From the NCBI GenBank assembly GCA_009711705.1, contig VENG01000032.1, forward strand, positions 105,202-169,201: DNA of 64,000 nt. Reading direction: 5' to 3'. Position numbers and translations under genes: made by a program. Positions 44,491 through 53,505 of the stretch are shown here, one piece after another (the stretch's first letter is position 1; the number at the start of each line of letters is the position of its first letter). The notes below the pieces were generated by a model. That model was not told the origin of the DNA. It worked only from the letters and a program-made list of their open reading frames with translations, and made no database searches. This DNA is from Bacillota bacterium. GTDB lineage: Bacteria; Bacillota; Desulfotomaculia; Desulfotomaculales; VENG01.

Positions 44491-45699
44491 TTGGCCAAGA
44501 AAACCGTTAAGGATATTGATGTAAAGGGAAAACGAGTTTTAGTAAGAGTTGATTTTAATGTCCCTTTGAATGATGACGGTCAAATAACCGATGACAACAG
44601 GATTAGAGCTGCCCTAGCCACTATACGTTACCTTTTAGACCGGGAGGCACGGTTGATTTTGATGTCTCACCTGGGAAGGCCAAAGGGAGAACCTGATGAT
44701 AAAATGCGTATGGATCCTGTGGCCAAGCGGTTGGAAGATATGCTGGATCGTCCCGTTACTAAAGTTGATGACTGTATTGGTGAAATACCCCGGGCTGCAG
44801 TGGCCGACATGCGAGACGGGGATGTGGTTCTGCTGGAAAACCTGCGGTTCCACCCGGGTGAAAAGAAGAATGATGATAATTTTGCCCGGCAGTTAGCTGA
44901 GCTAGGTGAGGTTTATGTGAATGATGCCTTCGGAACGGCTCACCGTGCCCATGCTTCCACTCAGGGTGTTACCGAATATTTGCTGGGGGTAGCCGGTTTT
45001 TTGCTGGAAAAGGAAATAAACATGCTCAGTAAGGTTGTCGACAACCCGGAACGGCCTTACGTTGCTATTATTGGCGGCGCCAAGGTGTCCGACAAGATAG
45101 GAGTGCTTGATAATCTCATTGGTAAGGTGGACTCTTTAATTATTGGCGGAGGCATGGCCAATACTTTTTTAAAGGCCAAGGGATATGAATTAGGTAAATC
45201 CCTCTTGGAGGAAGATAAGGTTGATACCGCGAAGGAATTGATTGGTAAAGCTGAGCAGAAAGGCATAAAATTATTACTTCCTGTAGATTTGGTAGTTGCA
45301 CCCGGGGCAGAGCCCAGTGCAGAATCAAAAGTGGTATCTGCAGATGCTGTACCGGAAGAATGGATGGCCTTGGATATTGGACCTGAGACGGCACAAATAT
45401 TTGGAAACCACGTGAAAGATAGTTCCACTGTCGTTTGGAACGGTCCCATGGGCGTTTTCGAAATGGAGCTTTTTGCCCGGGGGACAATAGCAGTAGCCCA
45501 GGCACTGGCGGAAAGCGGTGCCGTTACGGTGGTGGGCGGCGGAGATTCTGCCTCCGCGGTAAAAAAAGCCGGTGTGACCGACCGCATAACCCATGTTTCC
45601 ACCGGAGGAGGGGCATCTCTCGAATTTTTGGAAGGAAAGACACTGCCCGGGGTAGCTTCCTTGCAGGATAAAGAAGACTTGGTTCATGTGGGGTTTTGA
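44491..45699 (+). CDS. pgk: Phosphoglycerate kinase
   Basis: A 402-residue PGK, which makes ATP from 1,3-bisphosphoglycerate. Signatures are KRVLVRVDFNVPLND at the start, LMSHLGRPKG, AFGTAHRAHAST and the C-terminal TVVGGGDSASAVKKAG/ISTGGGASLEFLEG-type loop. I chose TTG 44491 because GGGAGGTG (44477-44484) is 6 bases upstream, giving MAKKTVKDIDV. The last 11 codons and the following hairpin are duplicated 180 bases downstream. Confidence 0.97.
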   Translation: MAKKTVKDIDVKGKRVLVRVDFNVPLNDDGQITDDNRIRAALATIRYLLDREARLILMSHLGRPKGEPDDKMRMDPVAKRLEDMLDRPVTKVDDCIGEIPRAAVADMRDGDVVLLENLRFHPGEKKNDDNFARQLAELGEVYVNDAFGTAHRAHASTQGVTEYLLGVAGFLLEKEINMLSKVVDNPERPYVAIIGGAKVSDKIGVLDNLIGKVDSLIIGGGMANTFLKAKGYELGKSLLEEDKVDTAKELIGKAEQKGIKLLLPVDLVVAPGAEPSAESKVVSADAVPEEWMALDIGPETAQIFGNHVKDSSTVVWNGPMGVFEMELFARGTIAVAQALAESGAVTVVGGGDSASAVKKAGVTDRITHVSTGGGASLEFLEGKTLPGVASLQDKEDLVHVGF

Positions 45700-45920
45700 C
45701 CCCATCTGAACCTTAGCCGCACTTATTTCGAGCTTACAGCCTGTTAATCCCATTAGTTGGGGACATTCCTGTCCCCAGAGAAATACCCAAGCTTCAGCAG
45801 GTGTGTCCCCTTTCCTTATGCGAGGTCGGGATCTTACAGGCTGTGCGAAGATAAAGAAGACTTGGTTTAGGTGGGGTTTCACCCTTCGGGTACGCGTGAC
45901 CCCATCTGAACCTTAGCCGC
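45667..45920 (+). repeat. Direct duplication of the pgk 3' end around a 130-bp insert
   Basis: The segment from GATAAAGAAGACTTGGTT to CTGAACCTTAGCCGC occurs at 45667-45720 (end of pgk) and again, degenerate and lengthened in its loop, at 45850-45920. Each can fold as a hairpin (TGGGGT with ACCCCA, then GGTT with AACC). The 45721-45849 insert has an inverted repeat TGGGGACA/TGTCCCCA (45758-45777) and a short tail word GAGAAATACCCAAGC also found in the large repeat family. No gene is seen. Confidence 0.85.
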
Positions 45921-45940
45921 TGATAAATAGGAGGGGTAAT

Positions 45941-46705
45941 GTGCGAAAGCCAATCATGGCAGGTAACTGGAAAATGTATAAGACAGTTACCCAGGCTGTA
46001 AGTTTCGTCAATGACCTTTTAGACAGGTTGGTTGATCCGAAATGTGAAGTGCTGTTATGCCCACCCTTTACTGCGTTAGCTCCCGTGGCCGATACGATTA
46101 AAGAGAAATACATATCTTTGGGTGCTCAAAACATGTATTGGGAAGATGAAGGGGCATACACCGGGGAGGTGTCTCCGGGGATGCTTACCCAAATTGGCTG
46201 TAAGTACGTTATTTTAGGTCACTCTGAGCGTCGCCAGTATTTCGGTGAAACTGACGAGAGTGTTAATAGTAGGGTGCTTACTGCTTTCAGGCATAATCTA
46301 ATTCCTATCGTCTGTGTTGGTGAAGTGCTGGAGGAAAAAGAATCCGGCAGCACGGAGCAGGTAGTGCGCAGGCAGACGGAAACCGGTTTAGCGGGTATAT
46401 CCGCTCAGCAGGCGCGACAGCTTGTTGTGGCTTACGAGCCGGTGTGGGCGATTGGTACTGGGCTTACCGCGTCTCCTGCGGATGCCCAAAAGGTGAATGC
46501 TTTTATCCGCAGTGTGCTTAAAGAAATGTTCGGCGCAGAGGCAGCTGAAGAAGTGCGTATCCAATATGGCGGTAGCGTAAAGCCGGATAATGCTCAAAAA
46601 TTAATGGCCCAGCAGGACATTGACGGAGCTCTGATCGGAGGAGCCAGCCTCAACGCCGCCAGCTTCGCGGCTATCATTGAAGCAACGGAGAAGATGGGAA
46701 GCTAA
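45941..46705 (+). CDS. tpiA: Triosephosphate isomerase
   Basis: A 254-residue TIM barrel enzyme that interconverts dihydroxyacetone phosphate and glyceraldehyde-3-phosphate. The active-site lysine is in AGNWKMYK, the histidine in LGHSERR, and the glutamate in VAYEPVWAIGTG, followed by the phosphate loop IQYGGSVKPDN. The GTG start at 45941 follows AGGAGGGG. The gene is separated from pgk by the duplicated segment and from gpmI by a repeat unit. Confidence 0.97.
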   Translation: MRKPIMAGNWKMYKTVTQAVSFVNDLLDRLVDPKCEVLLCPPFTALAPVADTIKEKYISLGAQNMYWEDEGAYTGEVSPGMLTQIGCKYVILGHSERRQYFGETDESVNSRVLTAFRHNLIPIVCVGEVLEEKESGSTEQVVRRQTETGLAGISAQQARQLVVAYEPVWAIGTGLTASPADAQKVNAFIRSVLKEMFGAEAAEEVRIQYGGSVKPDNAQKLMAQQDIDGALIGGASLNAASFAAIIEATEKMGS

Positions 46706-47250
46706 AGATTATGGGTCTTGGCTTTGGGGATAAAGAAATTAAAAGAATTTTTGACAGGATTAACAGGATTTACAGGATGAGGGTTTATGCAGGTTAAACA
46801 TTATTTTTGCTTTATAGTTACATAATTCTTAAAAAACATTGTTTAGATTGAAGAATTAAATAATAAAAATTGAAACCCAAAAGACTAAAGATTGGTAATT
46901 ATTTTTAAAAAGATAGGTTAGGCCATGGAGACGATGGAACCGTCCGGGACCAGTGAAAAAGTCAAAAAATATAGCGAAGGGCCAAGATTGTCATTCTGAG
47001 TGCAGCGAAGAATCTGAATACGACACGAAACTGGACTTTTTCAGCAGTCTCGAACCGTCCCTGTGGTGGACTTAGTAGACAGAGTATTTTTATTGCCTAC
47101 TATTTTTGAATTTCTATGTTTTTAAAAATCCTGTCAATCCTGTTAATCCTGTCTAAAAAAATGTTTTAGAGACCCCAAGGGCTCGACCCTAAATAATCCC
47201 GTCGAAAAGAAACACCCAAGCATCTTTATTACTTATCAAAAATTTTTTAC
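46706..47250 (+). repeat. Repeat unit between tpiA and gpmI, with a second repeat type inserted
   Basis: No gene is seen. A CAGGAT triplet (46753-46778, GACAGGATTAACAGGAT form) and its inverted triplet (47128-47153) enclose an AT-rich body into which a different dispersed repeat, GTCATTCTGAGTGCAGCGAA (from 46990) continuing to CTGGACTTTTTCAGCAGTC, has been placed. The tail is GACCCCAAGG/CGACCCT (47171-47190), followed by an extra ATCCCGTCGAAAAG..CACCCAAGC piece. Confidence 0.85.
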
Positions 47251-47263
47251 GGAGGTAACTCCC

Positions 47264-48811
47264 GTGGTGTCGACAAAATCGCCCCTGGTAATGGTTATTA
47301 TAGACGGCTGGGGGGTTACGGAAAAAAAAGAGGGTAACGCCATTGCCAAGGCGAACACGCCGAATATGGACAGCCTGCTTAAAAACTACCCGTCAACTAT
47401 ATTAAAAAGTTCCGGGGAAGATGTGGGGCTACCGGACGGGCAGATGGGAAACTCTGAAGTAGGACATTTGAACCTTGGTGCCGGGCGGGTGGTTTATCAA
47501 GAACTCACCCGCATTTCGCGTTCTGTAAAAGAAGGCACATTTTATAATAATGATGTTTTATTAAACGCGCTGGAGCATGTGAAGGAAAAAGGTACCGCTT
47601 TGCACTTTATGGGCCTTCTTTCGGACGGGGGCGTACATAGTCATATCAAACACCTTTATGCTCTATTAGAGTTAGCCCGGGACCAGGGAATTAAAAAAGT
47701 TTTCATTCATGCGTTTTTGGACGGCAGAGATGTCCCGCCTGAAAATGCCATGGAATACATAACGGCCTTAGAAGACAAAATGCAGAAAATGGAAAAGGGT
47801 TCTATAGCCACAGTCATGGGACGGTATTACGCCATGGATCGTGACCGGCGATGGGAGCGTACAGAAAAAGCATACCAGGCCATGGTGCGCGGTGAGGGCT
47901 TTAAGGCAAACACAGCCGCTGACGCGGTGAAAGAAGGCTATGCACGGGAAGAAACAGATGAGTTTATAAAGCCAACCGTGGTATTAGGCCAAAATGGTAA
48001 ACCAGTGGCACAAATCAAAAATGATGATGCGGTAGTGTTTTATAATTTCCGCCCGGACCGGGCCCGTCAAATAACGCGGGCCTTTACAGATGATAATTTC
48101 GACGATTTTCAAAGGCCGAAAAACAGACCTAAAGTACACTATGTCTGTATGACCCAATATGACAAGGCTATTAAAACACCAGTTGCCTTCAAACCTCACG
48201 TACTGGTTAATACTTTGGGTGAGGTTTTAAGCTACCATAACTTAAAACAGCTGCGACTGGCTGAGACCGAAAAATATGCCCACGTAACCTTCTTCTTTAA
48301 CGGCGGCGTGGAGCACCCAAATCCAGGTGAAGAACGTGTTTTAATCCCTTCACCAAGAGTTGCCACTTATGACCTGAAGCCGGAAATGAGTGCATATGAA
48401 GTTACCGAAGCATTTCAGGAGCAACTTCAAAAGGACAAGTATCACGTTATCATCATGAATTACGCAAATCCTGATATGGTGGGGCATACCGGGGTTTTGG
48501 AAGCTGCTATTAAAGCAGTGGAAGTGGTGGATGATTGCATGGGTAAACTGGTGCAGGAAGCATTAGGAAAGGATAGTACTGTAATCATAACCGCCGATCA
48601 CGGTAATGCTGAAGCTATGCAGGACGAATCCGGTGAGCCTTATACGGCGCATACCACTGATCCGGTTCCTTTTATTTTAGCAAGGCCGGAAAGTGAAAAA
48701 GTAACGTTGCGCCCGGGTAGGCTGGAGGATGTGGCACCGACGATGTTGCAACTACTGGGGATTCCTCAACCTGAAGAAATGACCGGGCAAACCTTAATAG
48801 AAAAAAAATGA
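47264..48811 (+). CDS. gpmI: 2,3-bisphosphoglycerate-independent phosphoglycerate mutase
   Basis: A 515-residue cofactor-independent, manganese-type mutase of the alkaline phosphatase superfamily, converting 3- to 2-phosphoglycerate. The phosphorylated serine is in GQMGNSEVGHLN, the first metal aspartate in VIIDGWG, and later ligands in NYANPDMVGHTG and TADHGNAE. GGAGGTAACT precedes GTG 47264 (a second GTG follows at once). Its upstream region is a repeat unit. Confidence 0.97.
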   Translation: MVSTKSPLVMVIIDGWGVTEKKEGNAIAKANTPNMDSLLKNYPSTILKSSGEDVGLPDGQMGNSEVGHLNLGAGRVVYQELTRISRSVKEGTFYNNDVLLNALEHVKEKGTALHFMGLLSDGGVHSHIKHLYALLELARDQGIKKVFIHAFLDGRDVPPENAMEYITALEDKMQKMEKGSIATVMGRYYAMDRDRRWERTEKAYQAMVRGEGFKANTAADAVKEGYAREETDEFIKPTVVLGQNGKPVAQIKNDDAVVFYNFRPDRARQITRAFTDDNFDDFQRPKNRPKVHYVCMTQYDKAIKTPVAFKPHVLVNTLGEVLSYHNLKQLRLAETEKYAHVTFFFNGGVEHPNPGEERVLIPSPRVATYDLKPEMSAYEVTEAFQEQLQKDKYHVIIMNYANPDMVGHTGVLEAAIKAVEVVDDCMGKLVQEALGKDSTVIITADHGNAEAMQDESGEPYTAHTTDPVPFILARPESEKVTLRPGRLEDVAPTMLQLLGIPQPEEMTGQTLIEKK

Positions 48812-48844
48812 ACCAACAAATACTCTAAAGCAGGAGGTCTCCTC

Positions 48845-50137
48845 ATGTCAGCAACCATAATAGACGTCTATGCCCGGGAAATATTGGACTCCCGGGGAAA
48901 TCCTACGGTGGAAGTGGATATTTTGTTAGAGGACGGTACTCTGGGGCGGGCAGCTGTCCCTTCAGGGGCATCTACCGGGGCCTATGAGGCGGTGGAGCTG
49001 CGGGATGACGATCCCAAACGCTATCACGGTAAAGGAGTTACCAAGGCTGTTGAAAATGTAAATAATGTTTTAGGCCCTGAAATCATTGGTTTCCATGCCA
49101 CAGACCAACTTGGTGTAGATATGGAGCTACTAGGGCTTGATGATACTCCCAATAAAGGTAAATATGGCGCCAATGCCATACTGGGTATATCAATGGCTGT
49201 GGCCAAGGCTGCGGCGTCAGGTTTAGGGCTCCCCTTGTATCAATACCTGGGGGGTGTGAACGGGCGGTTAATGCCGGTTCCCATGATGAACATTTTGAAC
49301 GGTGGCAAGCACGCCGACAATAATGTTGACATCCAGGAATTTATGATCATGCCCGTGGGTGCATCAGATTTTAATCAGGCGCTGCGCATGGGGACAGAAA
49401 TTTTTCACGCTTTAAAGAAGGTGCTGAAGAAAAAAGGTCTAAATACAGCCGTTGGAGACGAGGGAGGTTTTGCACCCAACCTGGGATCCAACGAAGAGGC
49501 CCTGGCTGCAATAATTGAAGCCATAGAAGCAATGGGTTACCGGCCGGGTACAGATATTATGTTGGCCCTGGATGCGGCGGCAACCGAATTTCATAAAGAC
49601 GGCAAGTACTTCCTGGAAGGCGAAGGTAAAACTCTGGATGCTGCAGGGATGATTGATTTTTATGCTGACCTGTGTTCCAAATATCCTATAGTTTCCATAG
49701 AAGACGGGCTTTCCGAAGATGACTGGGAAGGATGGAAGCAGCTTACAGAAAGGTTAGGGAACCGGGTTCAAATAGTAGGAGATGACTTATTTGTTACCAA
49801 TACCCAACGTCTTAAGCAGGGTATTGACATGGGAGTGGCGAACTCTATTCTAATCAAGCTAAACCAAATAGGGACCATAACTGAAACACTGGAGGCCATT
49901 GAAATGGCCAAACAGGCCGGTTATACCGCCATAATTTCTCACCGCTCAGGTGAAACAGAGGATGCAACTATTGCAGATCTTGTGGTGGGTGTTAACGCCG
50001 GGCAAATAAAAACCGGTGCCCCTTCCCGGACAGACCGTGTGGCTAAGTACAACCAGCTACTGCGTATGGAGGAAGAGCTTTCCGATTTATCCCTATATAA
50101 GGGAAAAGAAGTATTTTATAACCTGCCTAATCTTTAA
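48845..50137 (+). CDS. eno: Enolase
   Basis: A 430-residue enolase, which dehydrates 2-phosphoglycerate to phosphoenolpyruvate. Family marks are AREILDSRGNPTVEVD, VGDEGGFAPNL, the magnesium-binding SIEDGLSEDDW and GDDLFVTN, and catalytic HRSGETED. It begins 33 bases after gpmI with AGGAGGTC, so both are cotranscribed and complete the lower glycolytic set. Confidence 0.98.
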   Translation: MSATIIDVYAREILDSRGNPTVEVDILLEDGTLGRAAVPSGASTGAYEAVELRDDDPKRYHGKGVTKAVENVNNVLGPEIIGFHATDQLGVDMELLGLDDTPNKGKYGANAILGISMAVAKAAASGLGLPLYQYLGGVNGRLMPVPMMNILNGGKHADNNVDIQEFMIMPVGASDFNQALRMGTEIFHALKKVLKKKGLNTAVGDEGGFAPNLGSNEEALAAIIEAIEAMGYRPGTDIMLALDAAATEFHKDGKYFLEGEGKTLDAAGMIDFYADLCSKYPIVSIEDGLSEDDWEGWKQLTERLGNRVQIVGDDLFVTNTQRLKQGIDMGVANSILIKLNQIGTITETLEAIEMAKQAGYTAIISHRSGETEDATIADLVVGVNAGQIKTGAPSRTDRVAKYNQLLRMEEELSDLSLYKGKEVFYNLPNL

Positions 50138-50265
50138 ATTTTGTAATGTATGCTTTTAAATCTTGCCAATAATATAGAACATGTTATAAAATGATGGACA
50201 AAGAAAATAAAATGAGCGGCGGGCTTATCGGCTCGCCGCGGAAGCATTGCGAGGAGGTAAAGTTA

Positions 50266-50493
50266 GTGGAAATAGCTCTTATAGTATTACATGCGTTACT
50301 TGCCATAGGATTAATAGCCGTAATTTTATTACAATCAGGAAAAAGTGCCGGGCTGTCAGGCTCAATTGCCGGCGGGGCCGAAACATTGTTGGGCAAGAAA
50401 AAAGGTCTGGATGATTTCTTGGGTAAAATTACCATTGTAGTTGGAGCAGCTTTTGGTATACTAGCTCTGGTCCTTTCAGTAATCTTCAGGTAA
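50266..50493 (+). CDS. secG: Protein-export membrane protein SecG
   Basis: A 75-residue SecG with two membrane helices (about 3-22 and 52-73) around the conserved LLQSGKSAGLSGSIAGGAETLLGKKKG loop region. It assists SecYEG translocation. The start is GTG 50266 after GAGGAGGT. A longer frame to 50191 is not supported by a ribosome binding site. A GC-rich hairpin (GCGGCG/CGCCGC, about 50215-50240) precedes the gene. secG after eno is a common Firmicute order. Confidence 0.93.
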   Translation: MEIALIVLHALLAIGLIAVILLQSGKSAGLSGSIAGGAETLLGKKKGLDDFLGKITIVVGAAFGILALVLSVIFR

Positions 50494-50565
50494 GTAAATA
50501 TCTTAAAGAAATCTCTTGAAATCTTTATATAATACCCGGAATGTAGTTACTGTTTTGGTTCACCT

Positions 50566-50601
50566 ACGGCAATTGTAAAACAATTTGCCGTATGTTATAA
50601 T
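50566..50601 (+). promoter_or_regulatory. hppA promoter with overlapping palindromic operator
   Basis: TTGTAA (50573-50578) and TATAAT (50596-50601, with TGT before it) are 17 bases apart. The palindrome ACGGCAA/TTGCCGT (50566-50591) covers the -35 and spacer, the placement of a repressor site. Confidence 0.65.
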
Positions 50602-50633
50602 CAATTGGACAATGTTGGTTGAGGGAGGTGAAT

Positions 50634-50696
50634 TTGGCAAGGAAGGTTAAGGTTTTTTTCAATATTTTGTGGTATGTAGTTTTTTGTATTAGTTAG
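50634..50696 (+). CDS. Possible 20-residue leader peptide upstream of hppA
   Basis: A very strong ribosome binding site (GAGGGAGGTG, 50621-50630) is followed after 3 bases by a TTG-initiated frame of 20 codons ending TAG. The peptide is basic at its start and then aromatic/hydrophobic. hppA starts 42 bases later with its own ribosome binding site. It may be a regulatory leader peptide or chance; the strength of the binding site is the only real support. Confidence 0.35.
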   Translation: MARKVKVFFNILWYVVFCIS

Positions 50697-50738
50697 TGAA
50701 GATTAACACATTTTCTGTGGGAAGAGGAGGGTAACGCA

Positions 50739-52868
50739 GTGGAACAGAGTATGACATTAGCATATATTGGCGCCGCTGTAGGTGCGTTAGGTCTGATTTT
50801 TGCTTTGGTTACATTGAGTTCGGTGCTAAAAAACAGCATGGGTACTGATAAAATGCGTGATATTTCCCTTGCTGTTCAAGAAGGCGCCATGGCCTACATG
50901 AACCGCCAGTATAAAACACTCATTCCGTTTACCGTTGTAATCTTTATTGTTTTATGGGCATTGCAGTACTTGATTGAAGTACCGGAAGGAAGTCACCTTC
51001 CTGTAGGTGCCCCTTCAGCTATATCCTTCTTGGTGGGTGCTATTTGTTCGGCCATTGCTGGATATATCGGCATGAACAGTACCACCAAAGCTAACGCCCG
51101 TACAGCTGAAGCAGCACGCAGCCATGGTTTGGCCAAGGCCCTTGATGTATCCTTTAAGGCCGGTGCCGTTATGGGACTGTCTGTTGCCGGTTTAGCTCTG
51201 CTGGGTGTTTCTGTACTTTATATTTTATTCCAGAGCCCGCTGGTTATTAACAGCTTTGCCTTCGGTGCATCAGCCATTGCATTCTTCGCCAGGGTGGGCG
51301 GCGGTATCTTTACCAAGGCCGCTGACGTAGGTGCTGACCTGGTTGGTAAAGTTGAAGCAGGTATTCCCGAGGACGATCCTCGTAACCCGGCAACCATTGC
51401 TGATAACGTTGGTGACAACGTTGGTGATACTGCTGGAATGGGTGCCGACCTGTTTGAATCATATGCAGCAACAACCATTGCTGCCATGTTAATTGGTAAC
51501 TCCTTGTTTGGTTTTGCAGGCGTTATATTCCCGTTATTACTTGGTGCTATTGGTATTGTCGCAGCTATTATCGGTACATTCTTTGTTCGTACCAGTGAAG
51601 AAGGTAACCCGCAGACAGCTTTGAACATAGGTTTGTGGACTACCAACATTTTGACTGCTATTGGTGCTTATCTGTTAGCTAATTCAGTCTTTTCCGATCA
51701 ATATATTCCTGCTGATAAAGGATTCGAAAGTTTCGGTAATGTATCCTTCGGTATTTTCCTTGCTGTTGTAGCAGGTCTTATAGTTAACGTTGCTATTGGT
51801 TATTTAACCGAGCATTATACATCTGACAAAAAAAGCCCGGTATTGGGTATTGCTGAGGCCTCCAAGTCCGGCCCCGCGACTAACATTATTAATGGTCTGG
51901 CCGTAGGTATGGAGTCAGTATTTTTCCCCATGCTTTTCTTCGCCGGTGCCATTTTCTTCTCTTTCTGGACGGTTACCACTTACGCTCCGGAAGGTATGAG
52001 TGGTATGTGGGCTATTTACGGTATTGCCATGGCCGCCATGGGCATGCTTTCCACTTCAGGTATGGTTGTGGCAATGGATTCCTTTGGTCCTGTTGCTGAT
52101 AATGCCGGTGGTATTGCAGAAATGGCTGAACTTCCTGAAGATGTTCGTGAGAAGACTGACAAGCTCGACGCCGTTGGTAACACTACTGCCGCTATCGCCA
52201 AGGGCTTTGCCATTGGCTCCGCTGCCTTGACCGCTTTGGCCTTGTTCAGCGCGTATGTTGAAGGTGTCCAGAACAAGTTCAGCGAGGCTCTCGGTGGAGG
52301 CACCTTTGTGGTTAACCTGACTGAGCCTATTGTTCTGGTTGGTGTCTTTATCGGTGGTGCTATACCGTTCCTGGTTGCTGCCCGCACTATGCGTGCTGTG
52401 GGTGACGCTGCCTTTGATATGGTTGCAGAAGTACGTCGTCAGTTCCGTGAAATTCCTGGCATCATGGAAGGTACCGGCAAGCCCGAGTATAACAAATGCG
52501 TTGATATCGCTACCAAGGCTGCTATTGCCAAGATGATGTTCCCTGGTCTTGTAGCTGTTATAACTCCGGTACTGGTTGGTTTCATTCTAGGTGCACAGGC
52601 TTTGGCCGGATTCCTCGGCGGTCTGACCACTGTTGGTGTTCTTATGGCTCTGTTCCTGTCCAACGCTGGTGGTGCATGGGACAATGCTAAAAAATATATT
52701 GAAGCCGGTAATTTAGGCGGTAAGAAGAGCGAGCCGCATAAAGCTGCCGTTGTTGGTGACACAGTAGGTGACCCCTGTAAGGATACTTCCGGTCCTGCTA
52801 TGAACCCGCTGATTAAGGTTGCAGGTACCATTTCCTTGATTCTTGGACCCCTGCTCACCAAACTATAA
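50739..52868 (+). CDS. hppA: Membrane-bound ion-pumping pyrophosphatase
   Basis: A 709-residue protein with about 16 membrane helices that couples pyrophosphate hydrolysis to H+ or Na+ export. The substrate site is seen in EDDPRNPATIADNVGDNVGDTAGMGADLFESY (start about residue 212) and in the C-terminal GDTVGDPCKDTSGP. The segment GNTTAAIAKGFAIGSAAL has alanine where potassium-independent enzymes have lysine, so this should be a potassium-dependent form, a group that includes sodium pumps. GAAGAGGAGGG precedes GTG 50739. It would recover energy from biosynthetic pyrophosphate in an anaerobe. Confidence 0.97.
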   Translation: MEQSMTLAYIGAAVGALGLIFALVTLSSVLKNSMGTDKMRDISLAVQEGAMAYMNRQYKTLIPFTVVIFIVLWALQYLIEVPEGSHLPVGAPSAISFLVGAICSAIAGYIGMNSTTKANARTAEAARSHGLAKALDVSFKAGAVMGLSVAGLALLGVSVLYILFQSPLVINSFAFGASAIAFFARVGGGIFTKAADVGADLVGKVEAGIPEDDPRNPATIADNVGDNVGDTAGMGADLFESYAATTIAAMLIGNSLFGFAGVIFPLLLGAIGIVAAIIGTFFVRTSEEGNPQTALNIGLWTTNILTAIGAYLLANSVFSDQYIPADKGFESFGNVSFGIFLAVVAGLIVNVAIGYLTEHYTSDKKSPVLGIAEASKSGPATNIINGLAVGMESVFFPMLFFAGAIFFSFWTVTTYAPEGMSGMWAIYGIAMAAMGMLSTSGMVVAMDSFGPVADNAGGIAEMAELPEDVREKTDKLDAVGNTTAAIAKGFAIGSAALTALALFSAYVEGVQNKFSEALGGGTFVVNLTEPIVLVGVFIGGAIPFLVAARTMRAVGDAAFDMVAEVRRQFREIPGIMEGTGKPEYNKCVDIATKAAIAKMMFPGLVAVITPVLVGFILGAQALAGFLGGLTTVGVLMALFLSNAGGAWDNAKKYIEAGNLGGKKSEPHKAAVVGDTVGDPCKDTSGPAMNPLIKVAGTISLILGPLLTKL

Positions 52869-52880
52869 GAAACAGTAGTT

Positions 52881-52935
52881 AAAAAAGGGACCGGCTCCTT
52901 TTCCGCTTTTTGAAAAGGTGCCTGTCCCTTTTTTT
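52881..52935 (+). terminator. Rho-independent terminator after hppA
   Basis: AAAAAAGGGAC (52881-52891) pairs with GTCCCTTTTTT (from 52924), with an inner AAAAGG/CCTTTT pairing. Confidence 0.85.
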
Positions 52936-53008
52936 ATGCTTCCCGCCTTTAATTTATTTTGATGTATGAATTAGCTATTTAGTGGACATACTATAGAAAA
53001 AGTAAAAG

Positions 53009-53152
53009 GTGGGTTGCCATATATCTACAACAACACTTGTTATCCTGGGTGTGATTATTGTTGCAGCGGCTTTTGGCTATCTTTGGTTTAGGCGGATGCC
53101 GGTGCACTCCAGTGATGACCCTGCACCACACGAAGAAGGTGCTGAAAAGTAA
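53009..53152 (+). CDS. Small single-span membrane protein
   Basis: A 47-codon frame with one hydrophobic helix (about 7-26: TTTLVILGVIIVAAAFGYLWF) and a polar, acidic tail (SSDDPAPHEEGAEK). AAAAGGTGGG lies at the start of the frame, so translation may begin at GTG 53009 or at a rare ATA codon at 53021; this is unresolved. The stop is followed by a bidirectional terminator. No family is recognised. Confidence 0.5.
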   Translation: MGCHISTTTLVILGVIIVAAAFGYLWFRRMPVHSSDDPAPHEEGAEK

Positions 53153-53179
53153 AAAGGGCCGAATCTCGGCCCTTTTTAC
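53151..53179. terminator. Bidirectional terminator between two convergent small genes
   Basis: AAAAAGGGCCG pairs with CGGCCCTTTTT (loop AATCT), with A and T runs on both sides, placed between convergent genes. Confidence 0.9.
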
Positions 53180-53355
53180 TTGCCTGAAAAGGCAGGGTAG
53201 AACATAGCCGCGGTAGCGGCAAGAAATAGAATCCCCAGTACAATGGTGCGCCAGTTATTAACATTTCGCGATTGCTTCCTTCTCTTGGCCAAAGGAATCA
53301 GTGTTATGGACATGACCAGTGCGGCAATAAGAACTGCCAAAAGGAAATCGTTCAA
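53176..53355 (-). CDS. Small two-span membrane protein
   Basis: A 59-residue protein with two hydrophobic helices (about 3-22 and 37-53) separated by a basic loop (KRRKQSRN). The start is TTG 53355 with a strong AGGAGGGG on the minus strand. It has no ATG, which is why it is easily missed; the overlapping plus-strand frame lacks a ribosome binding site. The function is unknown. Confidence 0.6.
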   Translation of the reverse strand: MNDFLLAVLIAALVMSITLIPLAKRRKQSRNVNNWRTIVLGILFLAATAAMFYPAFSGK

Positions 53356-53505
53356 AATATTTCCCCTCCTGCATACAAGGTTTACCTATATCTTAGCTGA
53401 AAAAAGGTATGGTGCCAAGGATTTTGCAAGATAAACTGCTGTTTAACTTGCTTGCCCCTTAGTGGCTATTTTGGTAAAATAAGGAGTGATTGGGAGTGGT
53501 GTGTT

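Noticed and set aside
53243..53434. Plus-strand 63-codon frame
   Set aside because: It has no ribosome binding site and overlaps the better supported minus-strand TTG gene.
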